Source: Chloroflexota bacterium
Lineage (GTDB): Bacteria; Chloroflexota; Anaerolineae; J036; Brachytrichaceae
NCBI GenBank assembly: GCA_025354985.1
Contig: JANXLU010000081.1
Coordinates: 18,852-82,851, forward strand
Direction of reading: 5' to 3'
DNA length: 64,000 nucleotides
Shown here: positions 36,301 through 43,793 of the stretch, in pieces
How the letters are laid out: the number at the start of each line of letters is the position of its first letter
Numbering within the stretch: position 1 is the stretch's first letter
Translations under genes and position numbers: made by a program
Notes under the pieces: model-generated
Told to the model about the DNA's origin: nothing
The model's input: the letters and a program-made list of their open reading frames with translations, nothing else
The model's database searches: none

Positions 36301-37291
36301 AACGGTCTCCTGCGACCGGAGCGTAAAACCGCATTTGACCGCCCGAAATATCCAAAGGCACCTGATGCCCGCCACGCCAAACCTGATACAACGCCGAGTT
36401 GCCACCCGGGGCGGCGGGAAGGCTTCCAATGTCCAACCTCTGGATGCCTGGGTTACTTACGCTAATCCGCCAAATGTTTGCACGCATCGGCACATTGCTC
36501 ACACTCGCCAAAAACGGCTGCATAGGCTGCGGCAGGTTGTTCGTGCACGCAAAGCTCGCATCCTGCGCGACCGCGCGCGCCAGACCCGAGCCACTCGGTG
36601 AAGACGCCGGGCTCTCGGCCCCAAACGTCGCCAAGTTGGCCAGGTTGCTCTGCTCGGCATCGGTTGGGTTGGCCGAATCGCTAAAAAGATAGCTTACGCC
36701 ATTGACCCGGTAGCTAATCGACGTGGCCAGGCGCACCTCACCGCTCTGGCTAAACACCGGGCTCAGCGCTATCGATGCGATGTGTTTGCTTCCCGCCTGC
36801 CCCTCGGATTGCACAAACACTGGTGCCTCCGGAAGTTTGATCGGCATATCCACCGTTGCTCGGGCAATCGGCAAGGCCCCCGGAAGGTCAGGTGCGTGCT
36901 GCCTCGGATAAGGTCGAATGATCGAGGCGTATGGTTCGCTTTGGATGGCATCAATAAGCACCTGCACCGCACCACCCTGCGTCACCAGAAGCGTGACAAA
37001 GTGCGCGGGCAATTCCGCCCCGCCAATATTGGCCGTCGGCCAATCCGCATATGCGCTTGATCCAGTCCGTCCAAGACCACCGCCGAAGCCTGAAACCCTG
37101 CCACTAATTCCTGTTGGGGTTTCAACAACGCCAAAATCTGAGACTGGAGAAGCTATTGCGGTGGGCGGTGTCACCGGCGTGGTTCCACCCAAATCGGGTT
37201 GCGTGGCCTGCACCGATCGCAGTGGAGCCGCCAAAATGGAAAGCCCGATCAAAACTGCCGGGAGTTGCTTCTTGAAAATGCCTGGTTGCAT
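33389..37291 (-). CDS. secreted gingipain-type C25 cysteine peptidase with C-terminal NHL repeats
   Basis: A 1300-residue exported protein. It has a Sec signal peptide (KKQLPAVLIGLSILAAPLRS), an N-terminal propeptide-like region of about 550 residues, a peptidase C25 domain, and about six NHL-type beta-propeller repeats (SPTRVAVSPDGVVSYVSDTG and similar) to the C-terminus. The catalytic dyad of C25 enzymes is visible: His near residue 841 in VYSGHGNWPVW and Cys near residue 875 in MLEFTCATSW. Start ATG 37291 has an AGGTG 6-7 nt upstream. No type IX (PorSS) sorting tail is seen, so export is probably by Sec with another anchoring route. The NHL part may bind partners or polymers. Confidence 0.85.
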   Translation of the reverse strand: MQPGIFKKQLPAVLIGLSILAAPLRSVQATQPDLGGTTPVTPPTAIASPVSDFGVVETPTGISGRVSGFGGGLGRTGSSAYADWPTANIGGAELPAHFVTLLVTQGGAVQVLIDAIQSEPYASIIRPYPRQHAPDLPGALPIARATVDMPIKLPEAPVFVQSEGQAGSKHIASIALSPVFSQSGEVRLATSISYRVNGVSYLFSDSANPTDAEQSNLANLATFGAESPASSPSGSGLARAVAQDASFACTNNLPQPMQPFLASVSNVPMRANIWRISVSNPGIQRLDIGSLPAAPGGNSALYQVWRGGHQVPLDISGGQMRFYAPVAGDRFNTTSTYWLVVDNGAGLRMAASGTVPAPSPRTTAYELGAWRETKLYYPKYAGAAGDHWYSANVVAPSDPSIRDYPFTIANVLPAVGPTTVSVDAVRQNIHTYSVSVFVGLSIATFTGSGLGNWTMPDAALTSTSSAGTIHVNNPPVAGEIEQLLVQRVRWSRLVNLSFFATSPGVRLHTLAGASSYRLANLPTGSSVYDVTDPASPTVVSMVGADFQSPGDRDYFVMIPSTVAFPTVAKYGNWEDLATPRAGNAVYIAHASLLGPVEPLRKLRQDQGYKPQIVPVDRLYDWYGTGDLDAESIRNFLRYAYATWSVKPIAVTLVGDSSYDPLNRLTRDFDWNTGLYDVDYVNSTYVPTYLANVDSEVGEADCDTCFVRWSCDAIYDLGNGSIDYDALPDAYIGRLSAINTTQLTTVVGKIISYESSFDNGAWRTQQRYFADNLDLTPDSAGDFAAANEQIIQRQPAGTQIGRLNYVIPPSATDGGALAARVFQSQVSPLLSQGQGIAVYSGHGNWPVWADPVLYNIDNPDTINNNGRMPFMLEFTCATSWIDRPMPNGASLDEKFHRNANSAMAVWGSSGWDNIQDHNRLAFGLFGKLWANTTADQSQPIGALVNAAYIGAQAAIKGDSMNTYILLGDPLTKLRVNRPHATPGNIAMGTIAGHADASPGNNDAQGRSAGFRSPTRVAVSPDGVVSYVSDTGNHTVRKINLTTGVVTTLAGMAGTPGAQNGLIGTSQLNNPAGLAVSPDGQYVYVADTGNNAIRRVDVKTTEVTTIASGLSGPSGLAASWDGVAVYFTEPLAHRLRRVLVDSNEIQDVASGGLLNAPDGVSIPGNGTFALVADTAGNAILKIDLTASPFVVSTVIASSKGLNQPHGVALTADGRYAYVADTGNQVIRRINVAANQMATVSGLVGATGRADGQGADARYNFPVDVTVNLSQDRIVVGDSSNNLVRYANIQASKNGLYLPVVKR

Positions 37292-37347
37292 GAAAATCAC
37301 CTAAATCCGTCAAGCCCGCCCATTCAGACCGGCTGATCTATAAACTC

Positions 37348-38316
37348 CTAACCTGTTCGCCTACGTGGAATAACCACCAACGTGCCGCGCGTCAGATACA
37401 GCGCCACTGGTAGACCGGGGTTGGCGCGCAGCAAATCCGCCAGCGACACACCAAATCGTTGCGAAATAATCAGCAGGTTTTCGCCCGCCTGCGCGGCATG
37501 AATGAGTACGTCCGAAGGCGCCTTCATGCGCCCGGGTGGCGCAGGTTCGGGCACAACCGGAACAAAATCGGGAATGGGTTCCGGCGTCAGCACCGCGCCT
37601 TCGGTTGCGCGCACCTGCTGACCGGCCTCGAGTGAAATTTCCTGATCACCCATCTTTACACCGATTACGCCATGCAGTGTGGCAAAAAACGACTCGGTCT
37701 CAGATCTGGCCTCGGCGATAAACTCAGTGCCGCGCGCCGTCGCCGCTGCGCCCGGCGTTGCGACGCCAAAAAAGTCGCCCGCCACCAAAGGATTGTTGAT
37801 CGTCGCCAAAGCGCGTCCGATGCTCAGCTTCAGTTCAACCAGCTTACCTGCAGCGCCCGCCGCAAACAACGTGAGGGCGGCTATCGTACCGGGCGCAAGC
37901 TCGGCTGTCTGACCCTGGTGCATGCCTACTACCACTGTGCTCGCCTGTGACGCGATGTTATCGCCCGGGACAGTCGCTACAAATTGACCGTTAAGAACTG
38001 TCACCACTGTTGAGCCCCGGCGAAACAGCGCCTGGCCACCACGTACCAACGCGCGCGCATAGGCCACGCGCGCCGCCACCGGGCCCGGGTCCACCACCTC
38101 ATCCAGGGGCGCGGCCACCGCGTCCCGATCCAATCCCAGACGATTGACAACCGTGCTAACCAACCGTCCAACCAACCCGCGCTCACGCTCACTAGCCAGC
38201 GTGGACTTCACGGCCGCAAGTGTTTGCGTCAACGTGCCTTCAGGGAGGCGTTCGCGTCCATGCCGCGAGGCAAAAAGCGCATCCATTGGATCGACCGGGT
38301 TGATGTTTATCGTCAC
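37348..38316 (-). CDS. FecR-domain and LysM-domain protein
   Basis: A 322-residue protein with an N-terminal helical region of about 90 residues, a FecR-like beta domain (about 95-250, including VATPGAAATARGTEFIAEA), a Pro-rich linker, and a C-terminal LysM motif (HAAQAGENLLIISQRFGVSL, about 275-318). FecR domains normally sit outside the membrane and control an ECF sigma factor; LysM binds peptidoglycan. Here neither a signal peptide nor a convincing membrane helix is seen, which is odd for both domains. Its ATG overlaps the stop of the sigma-factor gene (ATGA), so the two are translationally coupled and probably work together. Confidence 0.8.
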   Translation of the reverse strand: MTININPVDPMDALFASRHGRERLPEGTLTQTLAAVKSTLASERERGLVGRLVSTVVNRLGLDRDAVAAPLDEVVDPGPVAARVAYARALVRGGQALFRRGSTVVTVLNGQFVATVPGDNIASQASTVVVGMHQGQTAELAPGTIAALTLFAAGAAGKLVELKLSIGRALATINNPLVAGDFFGVATPGAAATARGTEFIAEARSETESFFATLHGVIGVKMGDQEISLEAGQQVRATEGAVLTPEPIPDFVPVVPEPAPPGRMKAPSDVLIHAAQAGENLLIISQRFGVSLADLLRANPGLPVALYLTRGTLVVIPRRRTG

Positions 38317-39041
38317 GATGCCACCCCGATACCGGCTTCTTCCAGGGTGTCCTTCAGCATGGCGCGTGACCGGCCAAGCAGGCTCTCCGTGGCCTTATAG
38401 GTGCGGTTCAACACCTTTGCAATCTCGTCCACACCAAGCCCCTGCACATAGCGAAGATTTAGCACGTTCCTGCTGAGCAGTGGCAGGCGGGCGAATGCCT
38501 GTCTAAAATCAAGGCTCACTTCATCTTCCGCCACGGTCAGCGAAATGGGAAGTTCAAACTCAATGCGTGTGCGCCGCCAAAAATCTACCATCTTGTTGTG
38601 TGCCAGCGTGTACAGCCAAGTTGAGAGTGCGGCATTTCCATCAAATTTTGAAATCGACTTTACGGCCGCTGCAAATGTCTCACTCAACAAGTCCTGAGCA
38701 TCTTCACGCGTGGGCACATGGTTTCTCAAGTATCCAAACAACTTTGGCGTCCAATCACGTACAAGCTCTTCCCAGGCTTCGGTATCGTTGTGCTGCAAGC
38801 GCGCAACTTGTAGTTTGGTATTTGCATTGCGTGATTCAGCTGGCGCCTCCTGTCCAGCTTCCTGCTCAAAACGAGGCGTACTTACACTGATTGATCGTAT
38901 GACCGCGCCGATTCCTTCGCGAACTGCGAAAAAACCATTAGATGCTCTCAGGCACACCCGGCGGAACCAATGCAACAGACTTGCCGAGTCCCAATCTGAC
39001 GGCGACGAAAGTTGCAGATCAGTCGTCAGGTGTAGGCGCAT
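38313..39041 (-). CDS. ECF-type RNA polymerase sigma factor
   Basis: A 242-residue sigma-70-family factor of the extracytoplasmic-function type. Region 2 is seen as HNDTEAWEELVRDWTPKLFG with DAQDLLSETFAAAVKSISKF and STWLYTLAHNKMVDFWRR. Region 4 is FARLPLLSRNVLNLRYVQGL with VDEIAKVLNRTYKATESLLG. About 65 residues precede region 2 and show no homology, so the true start may lie further in; no good alternative with a ribosome-binding site was found. The gene overlaps the end of the moaDE gene by 23 nt and the start of the FecR gene by 4 nt. Confidence 0.85.
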   Translation of the reverse strand: MRLHLTTDLQLSSPSDWDSASLLHWFRRVCLRASNGFFAVREGIGAVIRSISVSTPRFEQEAGQEAPAESRNANTKLQVARLQHNDTEAWEELVRDWTPKLFGYLRNHVPTREDAQDLLSETFAAAVKSISKFDGNAALSTWLYTLAHNKMVDFWRRTRIEFELPISLTVAEDEVSLDFRQAFARLPLLSRNVLNLRYVQGLGVDEIAKVLNRTYKATESLLGRSRAMLKDTLEEAGIGVAS

Positions 39042-39726
39042 AATCCCCCTCTATCCAGCTTGACCCGTCCGGGCGGGTCTCCCGCTTCCAAACCGTGACG
39101 ATTTGTTTAATCCGGTCAATTCCATACCGGGCCGCCTCAAACGCCCCGTCCCCGCGATGCGAGCAACTGCAGGCCACCGCCACGGTCGGTTCGCCTGCCG
39201 GCATGTGCCCAATGCGCTGCACCAGTGCGATTCCGTGAACTCCAGGAAACTTGGCGCGCATTTCTTCGGCCACTTGGGCTAGTTTGGCCTCGGCCATAAC
39301 CTGATACGCCTCATACTCCAAATGGGTGGTGGTTTCCTGACCAGTCACCTTGCGCACCGTGCCAATAAACAGCACCACCGAACCATCCAGCTCGGTGGTT
39401 ACAAGCTGTTGCAGCTCATCCAGCTTGATGGCGTCATGCGTGATCGCCAAATGTGTCGGGTAGTCGCTACCCCCGCTCACCGGAGGGAACAAGGCGACCT
39501 CGTCGCCCGCCTTTACCGCGTCATCATTAAACGCAAACTCGAGATTTATGGATACCACCGAACTTTCAACCAGCGCCGCAAGTGCCGGGTGCTGCATCGC
39601 GATCAGCTTGCGAAGTTTGCGCACGGTGGTGTGGGTGGTCGGCATGGCAACCGTCACCGATGCCGCCCGAGCCCGCTCCTTAAGCGTGGCAAACAATTTA
39701 ATACTGAGTTCGGCTGCATCGTCCAT
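39019..39726 (-). CDS. molybdopterin synthase, fused MoaD-MoaE
   Basis: Molybdopterin synthase converts cyclic pyranopterin monophosphate into molybdopterin. Here both subunits are in one 235-residue chain. Residues 1-86 are the ubiquitin-like MoaD sulfur carrier ending in the required Gly-Gly (VALFPPVSGG). The MoaE catalytic subunit follows (ITHDAIKLDELQQLVTTELD, GSVVLFIGTVRKVTG, VACSCSHRGDGAFEAARYGI, VTVWKRETRPDGSSW). MoaD must expose its C-terminal Gly to carry sulfur, so the fusion should need cleavage after Gly86; Ser87 follows, as in the mycobacterial fusion MoaX. ATG 39726 is preferred over a TTG that overlaps the moaC stop. Confidence 0.92.
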   Translation of the reverse strand: MDDAAELSIKLFATLKERARAASVTVAMPTTHTTVRKLRKLIAMQHPALAALVESSVVSINLEFAFNDDAVKAGDEVALFPPVSGGSDYPTHLAITHDAIKLDELQQLVTTELDGSVVLFIGTVRKVTGQETTTHLEYEAYQVMAEAKLAQVAEEMRAKFPGVHGIALVQRIGHMPAGEPTVAVACSCSHRGDGAFEAARYGIDRIKQIVTVWKRETRPDGSSWIEGDYAPTPDD

Positions 39727-39758
39727 TGTTGTAATTTTCTGTTGAAGTACCGTCCGTG

Positions 39759-40259
39759 TCAAGCGCGGGCCACCTGTTCTGCGTGATATGAGCCACTAGC
39801 CCCGCCCGTCTTTGACAGCAGTTGCAAACCGTCAATGATCATGCCACGATCCAGCGCCTTGCACATGTCGTAGATGGTGAGCGCAGCCACGCTTGCGGCC
39901 GTTAGGGCTTCCATTTCCACCCCGGTCTTTCCGAAGCATGTCACCCGGCTGCGAATTCTGACAAGGCAATCCGTTCCCTCATCTGCGCGCTCTGGCGTCA
40001 CCAGCACTTCAACATTTGCAATCGCTATCGGGTGGCACAGCGGGATGAGCTCACTTGTTCGCTTGGCCGCCATTATGCCGGCTATCCGCGCGGTGCCCAA
40101 CGCGTCACCCTTTTTTAGGTTGCCACGGATCAGGGCATCATACGCGCCGGCATTCAATCGCACCGTGGCCCCGGCCTCGGCCACCCGAACCGAATCAGCC
40201 TTGGATCCAACATCCACCATGTGGGCCTCGCCTGCCGCAGTTAAATGGGTGAGTTCCAT
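39759..40259 (-). CDS. moaC: cyclic pyranopterin monophosphate synthase
   Basis: Works after MoaA in the first stage of molybdenum-cofactor synthesis. The 166-residue protein has the conserved segments MVDVGSKADSVRVAEAGA, GIMAAKRTSELIPLCHPIAI and GVEMEALTAASVAALTIYDM with KALDRGMIIDGLQLLSKTGG. ATG 40259 starts 1 nt after the stop of the upstream methyltransferase (TGACATG). moaDE follows after 32 nt, so the two Moa genes form a unit; moaA is not in the window. Confidence 0.95.
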   Translation of the reverse strand: MELTHLTAAGEAHMVDVGSKADSVRVAEAGATVRLNAGAYDALIRGNLKKGDALGTARIAGIMAAKRTSELIPLCHPIAIANVEVLVTPERADEGTDCLVRIRSRVTCFGKTGVEMEALTAASVAALTIYDMCKALDRGMIIDGLQLLSKTGGASGSYHAEQVARA

Positions 40260-40260
40260 G

Positions 40261-41088
40261 TCAGAGCTTTTGACCAACGACTAACAACCCCGCCCCTTCA
40301 TTGGGGCATTCCGTTTCATACATGCTGCGCAACGTGCGCGCCATGTGCTTTTGGGTGCGACGCGCCACCACCCCTTGGTATCCAAGTGGACGCAGCCGAG
40401 GTGACACCAGTACGTTCCACAGGCTGCGCTTGCCGATCCCATATGCATTGTTCATCCGATCCCATGCACCCGCCGCTTCGGCCGAGACATAGTACATGGC
40501 CTTTACCAAAGACAGCCCAACCTCACCAAACAATCCGCGCCACTCGTCCGGTGAGTGATAGTGATGATGTGCAAACAGCATGTCAACCCGCTTGGCATAG
40601 GCTTCAGCCTCCTGCGGTGAAGTCGCACGGGTCACACCATCCAAGAGCCCGCGAAATTTATCGCTGGGCACCGTCAGCACCAGCTGCCCGCCCTTGCGCA
40701 GCACACGACTGAGTTCAGGGAGCACCCGCTCGGGATCCGGGATATGTTCTACAACAGAGTTGCTATATACGCTCCCAAACGAACCGGTGGCATATGGGAG
40801 CGCGTGACCGTCTGCAAATTGCACCCCGTTTGCATACATCCGTTTGTTGGCGCGGGCCATGGGCAATTCGCCTGCTGCAATATCATTGCCAAACACGCCC
40901 GGCTGCACTCCAAACACCAGCTCGGTGAACATGCCGTCGCCACAGCCAAAATCCAGCATCGGCGATGGAAATTCAACGCTTGTAAGTGCACGCGCTTCAA
41001 TGCTCCGCCATAACGCCACGGGCGGTGCAAACCAATATTTCTCCAAAAAAGCAGCTAGAAAGTCCCTGCCCCGATGAACCGTCAACAT
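40261..41088 (-). CDS. SAM-dependent class I methyltransferase
   Basis: A 275-residue methyltransferase of the Methyltransf_11 type. The SAM-binding motif I is MLDFGCGDGMFTELVFG; later motifs are YATGSFGSVYSNSVVEHIPD and VLPELSRVLRKGGQLVLTVP. The substrate is unknown; relatives modify lipids, quinones or surface sugars. It is divergent from the isopentenyl phosphate kinase gene across 45 nt. A TATAAT box (41097-41102) lies 8 nt before its ATG, so it is probably leaderless. The moaC start follows its stop by 1 nt. Confidence 0.88.
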   Translation of the reverse strand: MLTVHRGRDFLAAFLEKYWFAPPVALWRSIEARALTSVEFPSPMLDFGCGDGMFTELVFGVQPGVFGNDIAAGELPMARANKRMYANGVQFADGHALPYATGSFGSVYSNSVVEHIPDPERVLPELSRVLRKGGQLVLTVPSDKFRGLLDGVTRATSPQEAEAYAKRVDMLFAHHHYHSPDEWRGLFGEVGLSLVKAMYYVSAEAAGAWDRMNNAYGIGKRSLWNVLVSPRLRPLGYQGVVARRTQKHMARTLRSMYETECPNEGAGLLVVGQKL

Positions 41089-41096
41089 TGCGGTTG

Positions 41097-41118
41097 ATTA
41101 TAGAGTGGCGGTTATAGT
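41097..41118. promoter_or_regulatory. divergent, overlapping promoter pair
   Basis: Two -10 boxes face opposite ways in a 45-nt gap: TATAAT (41097-41102, minus, 8 nt from the methyltransferase ATG) and TATAGT (41113-41118, plus, 15 nt from the isopentenyl phosphate kinase ATG). Each promoter's -35 region would overlap the other's start point, so they could interfere. Confidence 0.55.
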
Positions 41119-41133
41119 AGTGGTTCGATCACC

Positions 41134-41922
41134 ATGATCTTCCTAAAACTGGGTGGCTCACTCATTACCGACAAAACCCAAAACGAAACCGTGCGGCAAC
41201 AGGTCCTCGACCGCCTTGCGCGGGAGCTGGCGCGGGCGGTCGTCAACCATGGCCAGCCAATCCTGGTGGGTCACGGTTCCGGTTCCTTTGGTCATATGGC
41301 GGCAAAGTCTTACGGCACGCGTGACGGGGTGCACACGCCTGAGGGCTGGCGCGGATTTGCCCATGTCAGCGTGGCGGCCGCCCGGCTCAATCGGCGCGTG
41401 AGCGACGCCTTGCACGAAGCGGGTGTACCAATAGTTAGCTTGCCGCCGTCGGCCAGTGTGCAGTGCTCGGACGGTCGCATTACAAGCATGGAGACGCGCC
41501 CTATCCATCTTGCCCTGCAAAGTGGTCTGTGTCCGCTGGTCATGGGTGATGTGGCGTGGGACAGCGTTCGTGGCGGAACCATCGTGAGCACCGAGGAAGT
41601 GTTTGCCTTTCTTGCCGGCGAGTTTCCGGTCACCCGCGTGCTGCTTGCCGGCGAAACCGAAGGTGTGTGGCACGGCGCTGATCGCACCCTGGTCGAGCGC
41701 ATAACGAGTGATAACTGGACCGGGCTCCTGGCCGACGTCGGCGGATCGCGCGGCGCAGACGTCACGGGTGGTATGGCCGGAAAAGTCCGCGACATGCTGT
41801 CGCTGGTGCGCGCGCACCCGCGCGTGGAGGTGCGCATATTTAGTGGATTGATCGCCGGCAACCTTGAACGAGTGCTCGCGGGCGAACCATTGGGCACCGA
41901 AGTTTCTTTTGGTGATTCATAA
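41134..41922 (+). CDS. isopentenyl phosphate kinase
   Basis: Phosphorylates isopentenyl phosphate to isopentenyl diphosphate in the alternate mevalonate pathway. The 262-residue amino-acid-kinase-fold protein has the nucleotide-binding MIFLKLGGSLITDK at the N-terminus. The motif LVGHGSGSFGHMAAKSYG follows, with the family's catalytic His (His54). LAGETEGVWHGADRTLVE and GGSRGADVTGGMAGKV are near the C-terminus. This His and the GSFGH context distinguish it from glutamate 5-kinase and UMP kinase. The enzyme is common in Archaea and plants and known in a few Chloroflexota. No other mevalonate gene is in the window. Confidence 0.88.
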   Translation: MIFLKLGGSLITDKTQNETVRQQVLDRLARELARAVVNHGQPILVGHGSGSFGHMAAKSYGTRDGVHTPEGWRGFAHVSVAAARLNRRVSDALHEAGVPIVSLPPSASVQCSDGRITSMETRPIHLALQSGLCPLVMGDVAWDSVRGGTIVSTEEVFAFLAGEFPVTRVLLAGETEGVWHGADRTLVERITSDNWTGLLADVGGSRGADVTGGMAGKVRDMLSLVRAHPRVEVRIFSGLIAGNLERVLAGEPLGTEVSFGDS

Positions 41923-41970
41923 CGAACCAAGACCCGTTTTTTCACGCCACCAGGCGTCAGATTTTCCCGG

Positions 41971-42614
41971 ACAAGATGGGAGGGCAACTTCCCGCGTTTG
42001 CAAGAGGCTGTGTTGCAGGCAGCGCAAACAAATGGTGCCAGGCTTATTGCTGCTGAAAACTTGTATATGTATGGCGATACCGGCGGCCAACCCATTTCCG
42101 AAAAGACCTCACACAAAGCTCATACAACGCTCATACAAAGAAAGGACGCGTTCGCCAGGGAATGACCGAGTCGCTATTTGCGGCGCATAAAGCCGGTGCT
42201 GTTCGTGTGGCCAGTGTGCGGGGTTCTGATTTCTTTAAGCCGGATGACCCGATCTATGGCGAGAATGTGTTTGCTCCTGCGCGGGCGGGAAAGGCCATCA
42301 AGGCCATTGGCAGCCTGGATCAACCGCATACGTTTACATACACAGAAGACTTTGGCGAGGCGCTGGCGATTGCCGGCACGAACGATGCAGCATTGGGCCA
42401 AGCCGGGCATGTGCCTAGCGAAAAACCGGTGACCCAACGTGACCTTATCGCGTTGATTTCCGAGGAATTGGGGCGACCCGTGAGGACGCAATTGGACACG
42501 CCAATCCTTATGCGCCTGCTGGGTTTGTTCAACCCGACCTTACGCGAGATGGTCGAGATGATGAATGGCACCGTCCCGATCTTGCAAGACCGAAAACTGC
42601 CAGGTTTTTCGTAA
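41971..42614 (+). pseudogene. NAD-dependent epimerase/dehydratase remnant with 11-bp duplication
   Basis: The C-terminal two-thirds of an extended-SDR NAD(P)-binding protein. The first part reads RWEGNFPRLQEAVLQAAQTN through ENLYMYGDTGGQPISEKTSH. At about 42118 an 11-bp direct repeat (GCTCATACAAC then GCTCATACAAA) shifts the frame. Removing one copy restores KAHTKKGRVRQGMTESLFAA, which runs on to the stop at 42614. The N-terminal Rossmann glycine motif is missing because the sequence abuts the isopentenyl phosphate kinase gene. The later frame alone (from ATG 42162) is open for 150 codons but would lack the cofactor-binding domain. Judged non-functional. Confidence 0.85.
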
Positions 42615-42697
42615 ATGCCGGGCGCAGAGACAGGTTGGTCGGCCGGGCGACCATCAACGAGCTCCGAGGCAATGTCAGTACGGAATGAAATAGTGTG

Positions 42698-43729
42698 CTA
42701 TTCATTAAACGCGCGCTCAATCACATCTTCAATCGGCGGGTCTTCAATGCTTAAGTCCTGCACGGAATAATGCGCCAGAATGCGGGCGGTGACACCGGGC
42801 ACGTCCGCGGCCTGCACCTGGATCAAACGCTTGCCATCATCGGTTGGGTTGGGCACAACCGTGCCAAACCCACTCAGGTCACTATCCGCACCATCATTCA
42901 GAATAATCCCGATCACCTTGTAGGGCGCGATGCGCCGGGTCAGATCGCTGATCGATCCGTCATATTTCAGCAGACCTTGATGAATAATGATGATCCGTTC
43001 ACACAGCGCGGTCACGTCGGCCATGTAGTGGCTGGTCAGAATGATCGTCGCATCGGTGCGTCGGTTGTATTCACGCACAAATTCCCGAATGCGATTTTGC
43101 GAAGTAATGTCCAAGCCAATGGTTGGCTCATCCAGAAAAAGCACCTGCGGCCGGTGCAACAAACTGGCCGCCAGCTCGCATTTCATCCGCTCACCAAGGG
43201 ACAAATTTCGCACCGGTTTGCGCAAAATATCCTTCATGTCAAGCAGCTCGACCAGTTCATCATGCGTCTGCCTAAATTCGGCGTCCGGAATCCGGTAAAT
43301 GGCCTGATTTAGCAGAAAGGAATCCGCCGCCGGAATATCCCAACTCAGGCGATTACGTTGACCCATCACCAACGTCATCCGTCGCAAGAATGCATGATTC
43401 CGCTGCCATGGGACATGACCAAGCACGGATGCCGTGCCGCTGGTAGGGTGCAACAAACCACTCAGCATCTTCAGCGTCGTGGTCTTGCCTGCACCGTTCG
43501 GCCCCAGAAAACCCACGATCTCACCAGCGCCGATGCTAAAGCTGACCGCTTGCACCGCCTTCACATCCTTCATGCGCCGCCTAAACACGCTGCGCAGACT
43601 TGCCCCCATACCCGCTTCGCGATCAGTCACCTGATAGGTTTTGGCCAGCGCGCTAACGCTTATTGCCGGGCGACCACGATCCGCATCTCCAGTTGCCACG
43701 CTGATCGGGACCTCACTACGTGCATTCAC
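42698..43729 (-). CDS. ABC transporter ATPase, ABC-2 (NatA/DrrA-like) type
   Basis: A 343-residue ATPase subunit of an ABC-2-type exporter. Walker A is FLGPNGAGKTTTLKMLSGLL, the signature is RNLSLGERMKCELAASLLHR, and Walker B is QVLFLDEPTIGLD, followed by the switch His in IILTSHYMADV. A C-terminal extension of about 85 residues is of the kind seen in DrrA/NatA-like proteins. An N-terminal tail of about 45 residues precedes the core. No permease gene lies next to it here: downstream is the broken epimerase and upstream, divergently, purH. Substrate unknown. Confidence 0.9.
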   Translation of the reverse strand: MNARSEVPISVATGDADRGRPAISVSALAKTYQVTDREAGMGASLRSVFRRRMKDVKAVQAVSFSIGAGEIVGFLGPNGAGKTTTLKMLSGLLHPTSGTASVLGHVPWQRNHAFLRRMTLVMGQRNRLSWDIPAADSFLLNQAIYRIPDAEFRQTHDELVELLDMKDILRKPVRNLSLGERMKCELAASLLHRPQVLFLDEPTIGLDITSQNRIREFVREYNRRTDATIILTSHYMADVTALCERIIIIHQGLLKYDGSISDLTRRIAPYKVIGIILNDGADSDLSGFGTVVPNPTDDGKRLIQVQAADVPGVTARILAHYSVQDLSIEDPPIEDVIERAFNE

Positions 43730-43780
43730 AAGCCGCCATTATCCGCGCAAACCGCGCAAATTTTGTGCAGGGTTGCTGGT

Positions 43781-43786
43781 TAGAAT
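43781..43786 (+). promoter_or_regulatory. -10 box of purH, leaderless arrangement
   Basis: TAGAAT lies 7 nt before ATG 43794. It overlaps an upstream in-frame ATG (43785), which argues that 43794 is the true start. No clear -35 hexamer. Confidence 0.5.
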
Positions 43787-43793
43787 GACTCCA

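Noticed and set aside
42162..42614. Independent 150-residue protein from the intact part of the epimerase remnant
   Set aside because: It would lack the cofactor-binding domain and start inside a conserved segment; the frame joins upstream sequence once the 11-bp duplication is removed.
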